A stretch of DNA of 64,000 nt. Origin: Sphaerospermopsis kisseleviana NIES-73 (GTDB lineage: Bacteria > Cyanobacteriota > Cyanobacteriia > Cyanobacteriales > Nostocaceae). The DNA lies in the NCBI RefSeq assembly GCF_002368075.1, contig NZ_AP018314.1, positions 5,290,840 through 5,354,839 on the forward strand, read 5' to 3'. Below the pieces are notes generated by a model that did no database searches, had not been told where the DNA came from, and was given only the letters and a program-made list of their open reading frames with translations. The stretch's first letter is position 1, and every line of letters begins with the position of its first letter. Both the position numbers and the translations under genes were made by a program. Shown one piece after another: positions 27,637-34,914 of the stretch.

Positions 27637-28614
27637 TTAGTCTTGTAAATTCTTCACCAAACGAAACCCGATATGGGTTGTTCCCGTATCAGTAGATTCT
27701 GATTCCCGTGCGGCTGGACGATAACGGCTACAATAGTTTGGCGCACATAGGTAAGAACCACCTTTGATGACATGAAGGTCAGTTTCTGTAGGTTTTTTAG
27801 GATCAAAACTTTGGTTAACAGATCCCCCACTTCTCAAAGAAGTCGGGGATCTATCGTTGAATAAGTCGGAAGTCCATTCCCACACATTGCCGGTCATGTC
27901 GTATAGTCCATAACCATTGGCGGGGAAAGAGCCTACTTTTGCTGTTCCTACATAACCATCAGTTTTAGTATTGAAAAAGGGGAAGATTCCCTGCCAGGTG
28001 TTGGCTTTTTTCACTGAATATTGATTCCCCCAGGTATAAGTTGCTCCATCCAACCCACCGCGAGCAGCATATTCCCACTGTGCTTCTGTTGGTAATGATT
28101 TTCCTGACCATTGGGCGTAGGCTACAGCGTCTTGATATGCAATATGAACAACTGGGTAGTTTTCTTTCCCTACAATAGTGCTATCACTACCAAAGGGATG
28201 CTGCCAATTAGCACTGGGTGTCCAATGCCACCAACTGAGAATTTGAACTTCCTTCACACCTTGTTTTGGCATTTGAAAGACCATTGATCCTGGTAATCTC
28301 TGCTCATCTAGTAAGTCGGGAAACTGTTCTTTTGATAAAGGTCGTTCTGCAACTGTTACATAGTTGGTGGCTTTGACAAATTCAGCGAACTGAGCGTTTG
28401 TCACTTCGTATTTATCTATGCAAAAGGATGTAACTGTGACATTTTCTGCTGTTTGCTCTTCCACAAAACCAGAATCATCTGCTCCCATTTTGAATGTACC
28501 TCCAGAAATCATTACCATTCCTGGAGGACAGGGGTTAACGGCAAATGCTGGTGAATTAGTAAATAGCGATATCAGTGCAACTACTTGAATGAGTAGCAAT
28601 ATTAAAAACCGCAT
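27637..28614 (-). CDS. exported formylglycine-generating enzyme (sulfatase maturase)
   Basis: 325 residues with a signal peptide (MRFLILLLIQ...SPAFA) ahead of the FGE-sulfatase domain (from MVMISGGTFKMG to the C-terminal GFRLVK). The two catalytic cysteines are present: Cys290 and Cys295 in GGSYLCAPNYCSRYRPAAR. These bind copper and use O2 to turn the sulfatase Cys into formylglycine. Most bacterial FGEs lack a signal peptide; here enzyme and substrate both appear exported. A 33-base palindromic repeat (27820-27852) lies in frame and encodes residues 255-265 (RSPTSLRSGGS) in a surface loop between GNVWEWTSD and the active site. Confidence 0.9.
   Translation of the reverse strand: MRFLILLLIQVVALISLFTNSPAFAVNPCPPGMVMISGGTFKMGADDSGFVEEQTAENVTVTSFCIDKYEVTNAQFAEFVKATNYVTVAERPLSKEQFPDLLDEQRLPGSMVFQMPKQGVKEVQILSWWHWTPSANWQHPFGSDSTIVGKENYPVVHIAYQDAVAYAQWSGKSLPTEAQWEYAARGGLDGATYTWGNQYSVKKANTWQGIFPFFNTKTDGYVGTAKVGSFPANGYGLYDMTGNVWEWTSDLFNDRSPTSLRSGGSVNQSFDPKKPTETDLHVIKGGSYLCAPNYCSRYRPAARESESTDTGTTHIGFRLVKNLQD
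27820..27852. repeat. palindromic repeat inside the FGE coding sequence
   Basis: Arms AGATCCCCCACTTCT and AGAAGTCGGGGATCT (14 of 15 complementary) around CAA. Related copies lie at 40575-40607 and 45263-45295. Confidence 0.85.
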
Positions 28615-28625
28615 TTTACGTTGTA

Positions 28626-28784
28626 TTAAGCTCCTGAGCGATCGCTTGTAGAATCACTGGGAGGTTCTTCTTTACCACTTCTGCAACTGACCAAGTTATC
28701 TTGATTGAGATTATTGGCAGTCAATACATATACTGGAATCAAGATGAAAATTGCAGCAGTAATTAACAAAATTGCATATTTCAT
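28626..28784 (-). CDS. 52-residue membrane peptide between FGE and rhodanese genes
   Basis: ATG at 28784 with GAGGTGA ten bases upstream and a stop at 28626; 52 residues. The N-terminus is one hydrophobic helix (AILLITAAIFILIPVYVL, residues 4-21). The rest is polar and acidic, with one cysteine (VSCRSGKEE, Cys34) and a Ser/Asp-rich tail. It lies 27 bases after the rhodanese stop and 11 before the FGE start, so it is within the sulfatase/rhodanese operon. I do not recognise a family. The lone exposed Cys after a membrane anchor could take part in sulfur relay or hold the exported partners at the membrane; this is inference. Confidence 0.6.
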   Translation of the reverse strand: MKYAILLITAAIFILIPVYVLTANNLNQDNLVSCRSGKEEPPSDSTSDRSGA

Positions 28785-28811
28785 GGATTTATTTTTCACC
28801 TCTTCTCTTTT

Positions 28812-29771
28812 CTAAGTTAGTTTCTCCTCTCCAGTAGCCACTGGTAAATCTTTGTGAGTGCTATATTCTGTCCAAGAACCTTCATAAATTCTAACTTTGG
28901 GATAATTAAGTAGATGCTTTAAAACCACATATTGTAATGTAGCTTCTCGTCCTGTACTACAAGAAACAATAATGTCATTTTCAGGAGTAATCTTTTTATC
29001 TGCCAGAATTTTCTTAATCTCATCTAATGACTTTAATTTGTGAGGATTTTGAGCATCTGTAAACGTTACCCAAGGAATATTCCGCGCACCAGGAATATGT
29101 CCATTGCGTATCCAAATATTTTCCTCACCCCGGAACAATTTTTCTGGTCTAGGATCAATAAAAACAACTCCTGATTTACCAATCAGTTTTTTCACATCAC
29201 TTAAATTCACACGCACTGAAGGGTTATCTTTAACTGTGAATTTACCGACTGAGTATTTAGGAAATTCTTTTGTGACAGCTTGATCGGTTTTATAACCAGC
29301 ATAACCACCATCTAATACAGCAATATCTTTCAATCCAGAACGTTCTAGTAAATAAGCAACCATTGTTGCACCTAAAACATCTCTACCATCTGAATATACA
29401 AGAACACGACTATTATTTGTTACACCAGAATTAGCAAATATTTCTCCTAATTTTTGATTTTCCCAATATTGTACCGGTAATCCTTCTTTTGGACCCCTAA
29501 AAGCTGTATCAGCAATGTTGACAGCATTAGGAAGATGTCCTTCTATATAGTCGAGAGGAAAATTACGTACATCTAAAATTCTAAGGTTAGGATCTTTGGC
29601 GTTTTCAGCTACCCAATTTGGCGAAACAAACTGAATATTGGCGCGAGAATTAGCTGATAATACTGGCAAAGGTAATAAGGGAATACTTACTAAAAATGCA
29701 AAAAACACTGTCACCAGAGCAAATAACTTAGGTTTTTTCAAATTCTTTAAATAAAAACTTTTAAACATCAT
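28812..29771 (-). CDS. exported two-domain rhodanese / sulfurtransferase
   Basis: 319 residues from the ATG at 29771, which has AAAGGTG upstream. A signal peptide or anchor (FALVTVFFAFLVSIPLLPL) comes first, then two rhodanese domains. The first has the fold but no Cys (VYSDGRDVLGA). The second carries the active loop VSCSTGREATL with Cys271. The pair of domains matches SseA/thiosulfate sulfurtransferase-like enzymes, working here in the periplasm. It probably transfers sulfane sulfur to cyanide, thiols or a protein acceptor. It is the first gene of the rhodanese-peptide-FGE-sulfatase run on the minus strand. Confidence 0.88.
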   Translation of the reverse strand: MMFKSFYLKNLKKPKLFALVTVFFAFLVSIPLLPLPVLSANSRANIQFVSPNWVAENAKDPNLRILDVRNFPLDYIEGHLPNAVNIADTAFRGPKEGLPVQYWENQKLGEIFANSGVTNNSRVLVYSDGRDVLGATMVAYLLERSGLKDIAVLDGGYAGYKTDQAVTKEFPKYSVGKFTVKDNPSVRVNLSDVKKLIGKSGVVFIDPRPEKLFRGEENIWIRNGHIPGARNIPWVTFTDAQNPHKLKSLDEIKKILADKKITPENDIIVSCSTGREATLQYVVLKHLLNYPKVRIYEGSWTEYSTHKDLPVATGEEKLT

Positions 29772-29864
29772 TTTCACCTTTATTTCTATTTCATCAAAAT
29801 CTTCATTACTTAGTGAAATTACTTTAATTAACAGGAATGTTAAAGTAATCTCAAAAACCGCATT

Positions 29865-30536
29865 CTACGCCGTTGTTACCGTTAAACCAAGAATTTTAGC
29901 GAATCTTTCTACATAAAATTCTGTAGGATTAGCAACTTGTTGAATAGATTCCCGTTGACGTAAATTCTCCCACCATTCCTGTAATTTATATGTTTCTGTG
30001 GGCAATGTAAAATTACGGAATTTTTCTAAAACTGGTAATCTTTCAAACCAAGGATAGAAGCTGATATCAACTAAACTCAAATGTTCGCCTAAGAAGTAGG
30101 GACCATTACCAGAAAGTTTGCCTAATCCTTCTTCTTCAATATACAAAAGAGACTCTAAAAACTCTCTCTTTCCCTGTTCTTGTTCTTGGGTATCTTTACC
30201 ACGCAGGAATTTATTAAAAGCTGGAACTAAACGGGTATTAGCGTAATCTATCCAAATTCTTGCAACCGCTTTTTGAGCAGGATCATGAGGTAATAAAGCT
30301 GGTTCGGGAAATACTTCTTCTAAATATTCATTGATAATTGCGGATTCATATATTTCCACATCACCATGTTTGATGGCTGGAACTTTTCCATAGCGAGAAA
30401 CTTGGGTAAAAGCTTCTGGTTTATTCTGTAAGTCAATTTCAATCGGTGTAAAATCAATTCCTTTTTCCAGCAACACTACACGGGTTCTTTGGGAAAAAGT
30501 AGAGGCTTTAGCAAAATACAGTTGTAATGTACTCAT
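29865..30536 (-). CDS. glutathione S-transferase family protein
   Basis: 223 residues, standard GST length. The N-terminal thioredoxin-like domain starts [21 protein letters not shown], a Ser/Thr-type active site, unlike the CPFC protein at 6528. GSH binding is shown by KVPAIKHG and [12 protein letters not shown], and the C-domain by [15 protein letters not shown]. It resembles beta-etherase/maleylacetoacetate-isomerase-type bacterial GSTs. It could conjugate or cleave thioethers feeding the persulfide pathway. It closes the organosulfur island; a diverged form of the cluster motif (CTACGGTTTATCGG) lies 380 bases upstream. Confidence 0.87.
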   Translation of the reverse strand: MSTLQLYFAKASTFSQRTRVVLLEKGIDFTPIEIDLQNKPEAFTQVSRYGKVPAIKHGDVEIYESAIINEYLEEVFPEPALLPHDPAQKAVARIWIDYANTRLVPAFNKFLRGKDTQEQEQGKREFLESLLYIEEEGLGKLSGNGPYFLGEHLSLVDISFYPWFERLPVLEKFRNFTLPTETYKLQEWWENLRQRESIQQVANPTEFYVERFAKILGLTVTTA

Positions 30537-30577
30537 TTAGTCCTTTCCTTGATTGGGATTTGTTTGATTTTTTAGTT

Positions 30578-30810
30578 AATTAGGGCTTGCTGATAGCAGA
30601 GCGTGGCCTAAGCCATAAAAGTATTCTCGTATAGACAGGCAAAAGACAAGAGTTTGGGCTATCTGTTGGCAACAAATTTTTCCCTATTTCACGCTCACTA
30701 TTTTCAATTTTGCTACTCCTATCTTGAAAAACCTTGTACCTCATTGTTCTATTTTTCGCCTCAATCCTTTGATTTGTCTAGGTTTTACATTTATTCCACA
30801 TCCCCTAATT
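30578..30810. repeat. MITE-like repeat, related to sequence at 57459-57566
   Basis: Ends are AATTAGGGCTTGCTG and the reverse of AATTAGGGGATGTGG. The internal part near 30700-30800 is a diverged reverse copy of 57459-57566: shared words include GCCTCAA, CTTTTGATTT/CCTTTGATTT and CTTGAAAAACC/CTTCAAAACCC. Confidence 0.55.
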
Positions 30811-31148
30811 ACAAAAATTGCAATTTGAATGACAAAGCCAAAGATAGAAGTGAAATTGCTTCTCTTCTACGAGTTATATTCTTTTGACTGGCAAAATACC
30901 AGAGGTCAACATTAACTACGGTTTATCGGTCAACTTTTAGTAGTATTCTAAGAGTATTTCATAGTTTTTACTAAAAAACAAGTCTTTTAGCAAACATTTT
31001 TCTCAAAATGTAGAGCCAAAATGCCCAACAATCTAGCACTTGTCCATACCTTGCTTTTCTTCAGTACCGCGTTCATTGCCGGGTCGTTTAGCGAACTTCC
31101 ATCTGTTAAGTTAATGTCTCATACCAATACTTTTCGATTAATAAAGCT

Positions 31149-31316
31149 TTAACATGCTCTCCATCTCACTCCTTCTACCAAGATATAAAAAATCGCGTTT
31201 AGGACTTCCCACGTATTGACTTCACGCTTGCGTCCTCCAGGTTTAGGCTCTGGAATCAGGTCGCTGATTAATTCATATTGGTCACGGGTCAGGTTACTGG
31301 GGTATGCTTTACTCAT
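31149..31316 (-). pseudogene. IS5-type transposase, N-terminal fragment
   Basis: A 55-residue frame starting MSKAYPSNLTRDQYELISDL and containing REVNTWEVLNAIFYILVEG, the familiar N-terminus of IS5-family (IS1031-like) transposases (DUF4096 region), cut off after VRWRAC by a stop where the family continues. An element end lies 70 bases upstream (31387-31407). Confidence 0.85.
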
Positions 31317-31386
31317 ACTACTCTCTGGGTCCTGTTTATTATCTATTCACAGCTTATACTGAGAGAGCTTTTTTACATCCTATCCG

Positions 31387-31407
31387 ACTTTTCAAACATC
31401 CTCTTAG
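31387..31407 (-). repeat. IS/MITE terminal repeat
   Basis: On the minus strand it reads CTAAGAGG then ATGTTTGAAAAGT. The same end occurs at 34613-34633 and at both ends of the element at 57318-57707. Confidence 0.7.
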
Positions 31408-31624
31408 ACCGTGCAGTTTTAGTTCCCACCGTAATAGGTGGAGACTTGGCATTTTTTCCAGAGGTAAAGTGAAGCAATTGTATAATTATTGAATGGCGTA
31501 ATAAGTAGGTAGGCGTTAAAATTTATCGTTATGGCAAGGCAAAAGTCAAGAGGCAAAAGGCAAGAGGGAAGAGACTTTCAGGGGATTTACCTTTTGTAAC
31601 ATACCTCGGTTTTTTCAAGCCGAC

Positions 31625-32032
31625 TTACTTAGTATATTCTTTATTTGGTGGACGCAGGGAAAGTAAATCTTGGGGTGAAGCTAAAAGTTTGATTTTAGCT
31701 TCTAGAATTTCCTGTTGTGGGTTGAGGATAAATAACCATAAAACATTAACACTACACCAAGAAGTGTGTGCTTTACCTGTAACTTGAATTTGGATTTTTT
31801 GATCTGCTGAATTTTCAATAATTCCTTGGTGGGGTTCGGCTTTAATGTCTTGCGCTTCTTGATGGAGATAGGAAGCGATCGCATTTCGTCCCATAACCGC
31901 AGACTCCAAAGGTGGATACATCAAACCATCTTCAGTAAATAATGCCGCAGTATTTGTAAAATCACCTGCGTTTAAAGTGGTAAAATAACGCAATATAGTT
32001 GGTTCTGTAATTCCTTCAATAGTAATATTCAT
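31625..32032 (-). CDS. OCP C-terminal-domain homologue (CTDH), NTF2-like carotenoid carrier
   Basis: 135 residues of the NTF2/SnoaL-like fold that forms the C-terminal domain of the orange carotenoid protein: ILRYFTTLNAGDFTNTAALFT at the start, PPLESAVMGRNAIASYL, and the strand HTSWCSVNVLWLF. Cys93 matches the cysteine known from CTDH proteins, where it allows disulfide-linked dimers. CTDHs carry a ketocarotenoid and hand it to helical carotenoid proteins. An HCP gene lies just upstream (171-base gap filled by short tandem repeats), the same arrangement I recall for Anabaena CTDH and HCP4. A general NTF2-like protein is the alternative but the neighbour makes it unlikely. Confidence 0.85.
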   Translation of the reverse strand: MNITIEGITEPTILRYFTTLNAGDFTNTAALFTEDGLMYPPLESAVMGRNAIASYLHQEAQDIKAEPHQGIIENSADQKIQIQVTGKAHTSWCSVNVLWLFILNPQQEILEAKIKLLASPQDLLSLRPPNKEYTK

Positions 32033-32047
32033 ATTTTTAACTGCTGG

Positions 32048-32102
32048 GAATGGGGAATGGGGAATGGGGAATTGGGAATTGGGAATGGGGAATTGGGTTA
32101 TT
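32048..32102. repeat. heptameric short tandem repeats (STRR)
   Basis: Repeats of GGGGAAT and GGGAATT, about seven units, between the HCP and CTDH genes, typical of heterocystous cyanobacteria. CTGACTC units follow at 32108-32126. Confidence 0.85.
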
Positions 32103-32203
32103 AACTTCCCCCTGACTCCTGACTCCTAAAAATAAATTATTCCCAAGTAATTACCTGGGAATAAAATTGTAAAAAGACATTGAGGTTGGAAGAATATCAG
32201 CAA

Positions 32204-32725
32204 TTAGTCAGCTAAAGGATCAACACCCATTTCTGTAACTACTTTGCGGAAAACTGTAATTTGCTGACCAAAATCTAATTCTTTGAGAGTTTGTAAAACT
32301 TGTGCGCCATCACGGGAAATCTGATAACCTGGTGGTACCGGTACTACAAAACCTTTTGCCATTAATTCTGCTAATTCGTACCAGAAAGCTAACTTAGTGT
32401 TAGCACTGAAAATACCGTAAGAGCGAGAAACTTGAGTATTTTTTTGACCAGCTAAATCACGCATCGCTTCTAACTGCTCTGCATGAGGCATTTGTTTGAT
32501 TTGATTCAACAAACCTTCTGCTAGTTGTAATCTAGCTGCACCTGTAGCGGCTGGGGTAATGGATTTACCCATTTCTGTGTATGCGTACCACAAAACTGCT
32601 AGTTGGTCATCAATGCTGAGGGCTTTAAATACAGCAATGGTTGAGGTGACAGTATCAATTGTTTGGTTGCTGTAGTTTAAAGCACCAGAAAAACGGGTTG
32701 AAGCTGAATCAGAAGTGAAAGTCAT
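32204..32725 (-). CDS. helical carotenoid protein (HCP, OCP N-terminal-domain homologue)
   Basis: 173 residues from the ATG at 32725 (a GTG four codons earlier is less likely). It is the all-helical OCP N-terminal domain: FKALSIDDQLAVLWYAYTEMG, MPHAEQLEAMRDLA, SRSYGIFSANTKLAFWYELAE and VVPVPPGYQ. HCPs bind a ketocarotenoid and quench singlet oxygen; some (HCP4-type) also quench phycobilisomes. Pairing with a CTDH gene favours the HCP4 type, giving a split, two-gene photoprotection module. No separate FRP or full-length OCP gene is in the window. Confidence 0.9.
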   Translation of the reverse strand: MTFTSDSASTRFSGALNYSNQTIDTVTSTIAVFKALSIDDQLAVLWYAYTEMGKSITPAATGAARLQLAEGLLNQIKQMPHAEQLEAMRDLAGQKNTQVSRSYGIFSANTKLAFWYELAELMAKGFVVPVPPGYQISRDGAQVLQTLKELDFGQQITVFRKVVTEMGVDPLAD

Positions 32726-33034
32726 TATATTCACCACAGTTTATTAACTAAATTTGTTGTTAATCAGTGGGAGGTGGGCATCACTCTGGGTTGCTTGACC
32801 TCTTGTCAACTATTTTGCATTATTTCTTAACAAAATGCAAATAAAATTTACAAATCATAGAGTTAAGGAGAACAAATGAAAAAAATGATGATATTGTGTA
32901 TAATGTCAAAGCAATTTTTCTGATTAACTCCTTTGAGGTAAAAAATTACTCCTACTCTTCCTTTGTGTACTTTGCGTACTTTGCGGTTCATTAACACAAA
33001 AAACTTAGCAACTACACCAGGAAGGAGCATAAAC

Positions 33035-34006
33035 ATGAAAAAGTGTAGCTTAACTAGTAGTCTCATCAAAGAGAAAGCCCAAGAGATAGGCTTTCACAAA
33101 GTGGGTATTGCTGCTGTAGAAGGGGTAGACGCTACAGAAATTCAAAGGCTGCAAGCATGGATGGCAATGGGTTATCACGCTGACATGGAATGGATGGGAA
33201 ACCCAAAACGTCAGGATATTAGTTTGGTAATGCCAGAAGTGCGATCGCTGATTTGTGTGGCGTTAAATTATTACACACCACATCAACATCCAGAAGGGGA
33301 AGAATACGCGAAAATTTCCCGTTATGGCTGGGGAAGGGATTATCATAAGGTACTGCACAAAAAACTAAAACAACTGGCTACCTGGTTAGAATCACAGGGT
33401 GAAGGGATAAAAGCCAGATATTATGCAGACACCGGACCAGTACAAGATAAAGTTTGGGCGCAAAAAGCTGGTATTGGTTGGATTGCCAAAAATGGTAATG
33501 TCATTACCAGAGAGTATGGATCTTGGGTATTTTTAGGAGAAATATTAACTAATATTGAGTTAGAGAGCGATCGCACTGCTACCCAACATTGCGGTAATTG
33601 TACAAGATGTATCCAAGCTTGTCCTACTGCTGCAATTACTCAACCGTTTGTAGTCGATGCTAACAAATGCATTGCTTATCACACTATTGAAAATCGAGCA
33701 GAAACATTACCAGAAAATATTAAAACTAACTTGCATGGATGGGTTGCTGGTTGTGATATTTGTCAAGATGTATGTCCGTGGAATCAGCGTTTTGCTCAAA
33801 TAACGGATGTTACAGATTTTCAACCATATCCTGAAAATTTAGCACCCAAACTGGTAGAATTAGCACAAATCACAGATAAGGAGTGGGATAGACGATTTAC
33901 AGCATCAGCTTTGCGACGCATTAAACCCAAAATGTTACGAAGAAATGCCCGCGCTAATCTTGACTCATCTAAACTAAAAAATGACTCGAAAAGTAATCAT
34001 CTTTGA
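33035..34006 (+). CDS. queG: epoxyqueuosine reductase
   Basis: 323 residues from the ATG at 33035, with AGGAAGGAG upstream; an earlier in-frame ATG at 32963 lies in a dispersed repeat. The cobalamin/iron-sulfur enzyme shows the catalytic YYADTGPVQDKVWAQKAGIGW block and two [4Fe-4S] sites: CGNCTRCIQACP and CDICQDVCPWN. It makes the last step of queuosine in tRNA, reducing epoxyqueuosine, in the cytoplasm. The C-terminus lacks the HEAT repeats of longer homologues. The 3' end overlaps the next gene by 26 bases. Confidence 0.93.
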   Translation: MKKCSLTSSLIKEKAQEIGFHKVGIAAVEGVDATEIQRLQAWMAMGYHADMEWMGNPKRQDISLVMPEVRSLICVALNYYTPHQHPEGEEYAKISRYGWGRDYHKVLHKKLKQLATWLESQGEGIKARYYADTGPVQDKVWAQKAGIGWIAKNGNVITREYGSWVFLGEILTNIELESDRTATQHCGNCTRCIQACPTAAITQPFVVDANKCIAYHTIENRAETLPENIKTNLHGWVAGCDICQDVCPWNQRFAQITDVTDFQPYPENLAPKLVELAQITDKEWDRRFTASALRRIKPKMLRRNARANLDSSKLKNDSKSNHL

Positions 34007-34616
34007 TTTTGATGGCACAATTGCAGATACAGTAGATGCTCTTGTAACTATTGCCAATCGGTTAGCTGTAGAGTTTGGTTATGTACAAATATCTGCTAAT
34101 GAACTGACTCTATTAAGGAACTTAACCTCTAGAGAAATTATTAGATATTCAGGTATATCTTTGTTTAAGATACCTTTTTTAGTGAAAAAAGTTAAAGGGG
34201 AATTAAAAAACAAAATCAAAGATTTAGAATCTATACCAGGAATTAAAGAAGCACTTACAGAACTCAAAAATAAAGAATATAGATTGGGAATTATTACTTC
34301 TAATTCTCAAGAAAATGTAAGTGCATTTCTCAAATGTCATGATTTAGATTATTTATTTGAATTTATTCACTCAGGAGTAACAATTTTTGGGAAAACAACT
34401 ATAATTAATAATGTATTAAGACAAAAGCAAATCAAACCACAAATAGTAATTTATGTGGGAGATGAAACCAGAGATGTAGAAGCAGCCAAAAAAGCTAATA
34501 TTAAAGTAGTTGCTGTTACTTGGGGTTTTAATTCTCCTGAAGCACTAGCTAAGGAAAATCCTGATTTTTTAATTAATCATCCTAGTGAACTATTAGAAGT
34601 AATCAAAAATTGCTAA
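33981..34616 (+). CDS. HAD-superfamily phosphatase (phosphoglycolate-phosphatase-like)
   Basis: 211 residues. Motif I is IIFDFDGTIADTVDAL, motif II IITSNSQENV, the motif III Lys lies in TIFGKTTIINNVL, and motif IV is YVGDETRDVEAAKKA. The cap is the short helical C1 type of the Gph branch. Substrate may be 2-phosphoglycolate (photorespiration) or a nucleotide; not decidable. It overlaps queG, so they are co-transcribed. The stop codon lies within a copy of an IS/MITE end (34613-34633), and a hairpin CTTGAG...CTCAAG at 34632-34655 could terminate the transcript. Confidence 0.85.
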   Translation: MTRKVIIFDFDGTIADTVDALVTIANRLAVEFGYVQISANELTLLRNLTSREIIRYSGISLFKIPFLVKKVKGELKNKIKDLESIPGIKEALTELKNKEYRLGIITSNSQENVSAFLKCHDLDYLFEFIHSGVTIFGKTTIINNVLRQKQIKPQIVIYVGDETRDVEAAKKANIKVVAVTWGFNSPEALAKENPDFLINHPSELLEVIKNC

Positions 34617-34633
34617 GAGGTTGTTTGAAAACT
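34613..34633 (+). repeat. solo IS/MITE terminal repeat over the HAD gene stop codon
   Basis: CTAAGAGG then TTGTTTGAAAACT, beginning one base before the TAA stop. No matching partner end was found nearby. Confidence 0.6.
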
Positions 34634-34746
34634 TGAGAATCTATTGAGTCTCAAGGAACAATAACAGGGGATGTCAAACGCATTCCTACTTGGCCTTACC
34701 AACTTTTATCAGTAATCAGTCATTAGGGTTTGCCGAAAATATAAAA

Positions 34747-34843
34747 TTATTATGAGAGCGAGAATTGAAAATAATGTTTTATTTATTCACCATGAGGATG
34801 TACCAGAATTTAAAAAAGGTGGTTCGGTGGTAAGAAATTCTTA
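34747..34843 (+). repeat. left direct repeat (candidate att site)
   Basis: 97 bases matching 36967-37063 with mismatches only at 34821 and 34832. It holds the first 30 codons of the target gene. Confidence 0.9.
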
Positions 34844-34844
34844 G
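34752..34844 (+). pseudogene. truncated copy of the small gene at 36972
   Basis: Encodes MRARIENNVLFIHHEDVPEF and ten further residues, then meets TAG right at the end of the repeat. It is the 5' stump left by element insertion. Confidence 0.8.
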
Positions 34845-34892
34845 AATGGTATAATACCCTTACAGCCTACTATCTAGGTCTGCTTCCCTTAG

Positions 34893-34914
34893 TTTTGAGC
34901 CAACTTTGAGCCAA
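34893..34914 (+). repeat. paired TTTGAGCCAA words, left end (arm-type site candidate)
   Basis: TTTTGAGCCAA repeated twice in tandem (the second as CTTTGAGCCAA), 50 bases inside the left repeat and directly before the recombinase start. The same double word is at 36873-36894. Confidence 0.7.

Larger units (their letters stand above)
30537..31624. other. 1.1-kb gene-free stretch of repeat and IS debris
   Basis: No intact gene. It holds a ~233-base repeat with AATTAGGG...CCCTAATT ends (30578-30810), a diverged cluster motif at 30916-30929 (CTACGGTTTATCGG), an IS5-type transposase fragment (31149-31316) with its terminal repeat (31387-31407), and some possibly decayed transposase sequence near 31015-31085. 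A plus-strand open frame at 30654-30887 lies within the repeat and is not credible as a gene. Confidence 0.65.

Noticed and set aside
30654..30887. Plus-strand open frame of 77 codons
   Set aside because: It lies wholly within a dispersed repeat, has no ribosome site and its product is low-complexity Tyr/Phe/Ser-rich.
32041..32126. Regularly repeated units that might be a CRISPR array
   Set aside because: Units are contiguous heptamers without spacers, a known STRR type; no cas genes nearby.
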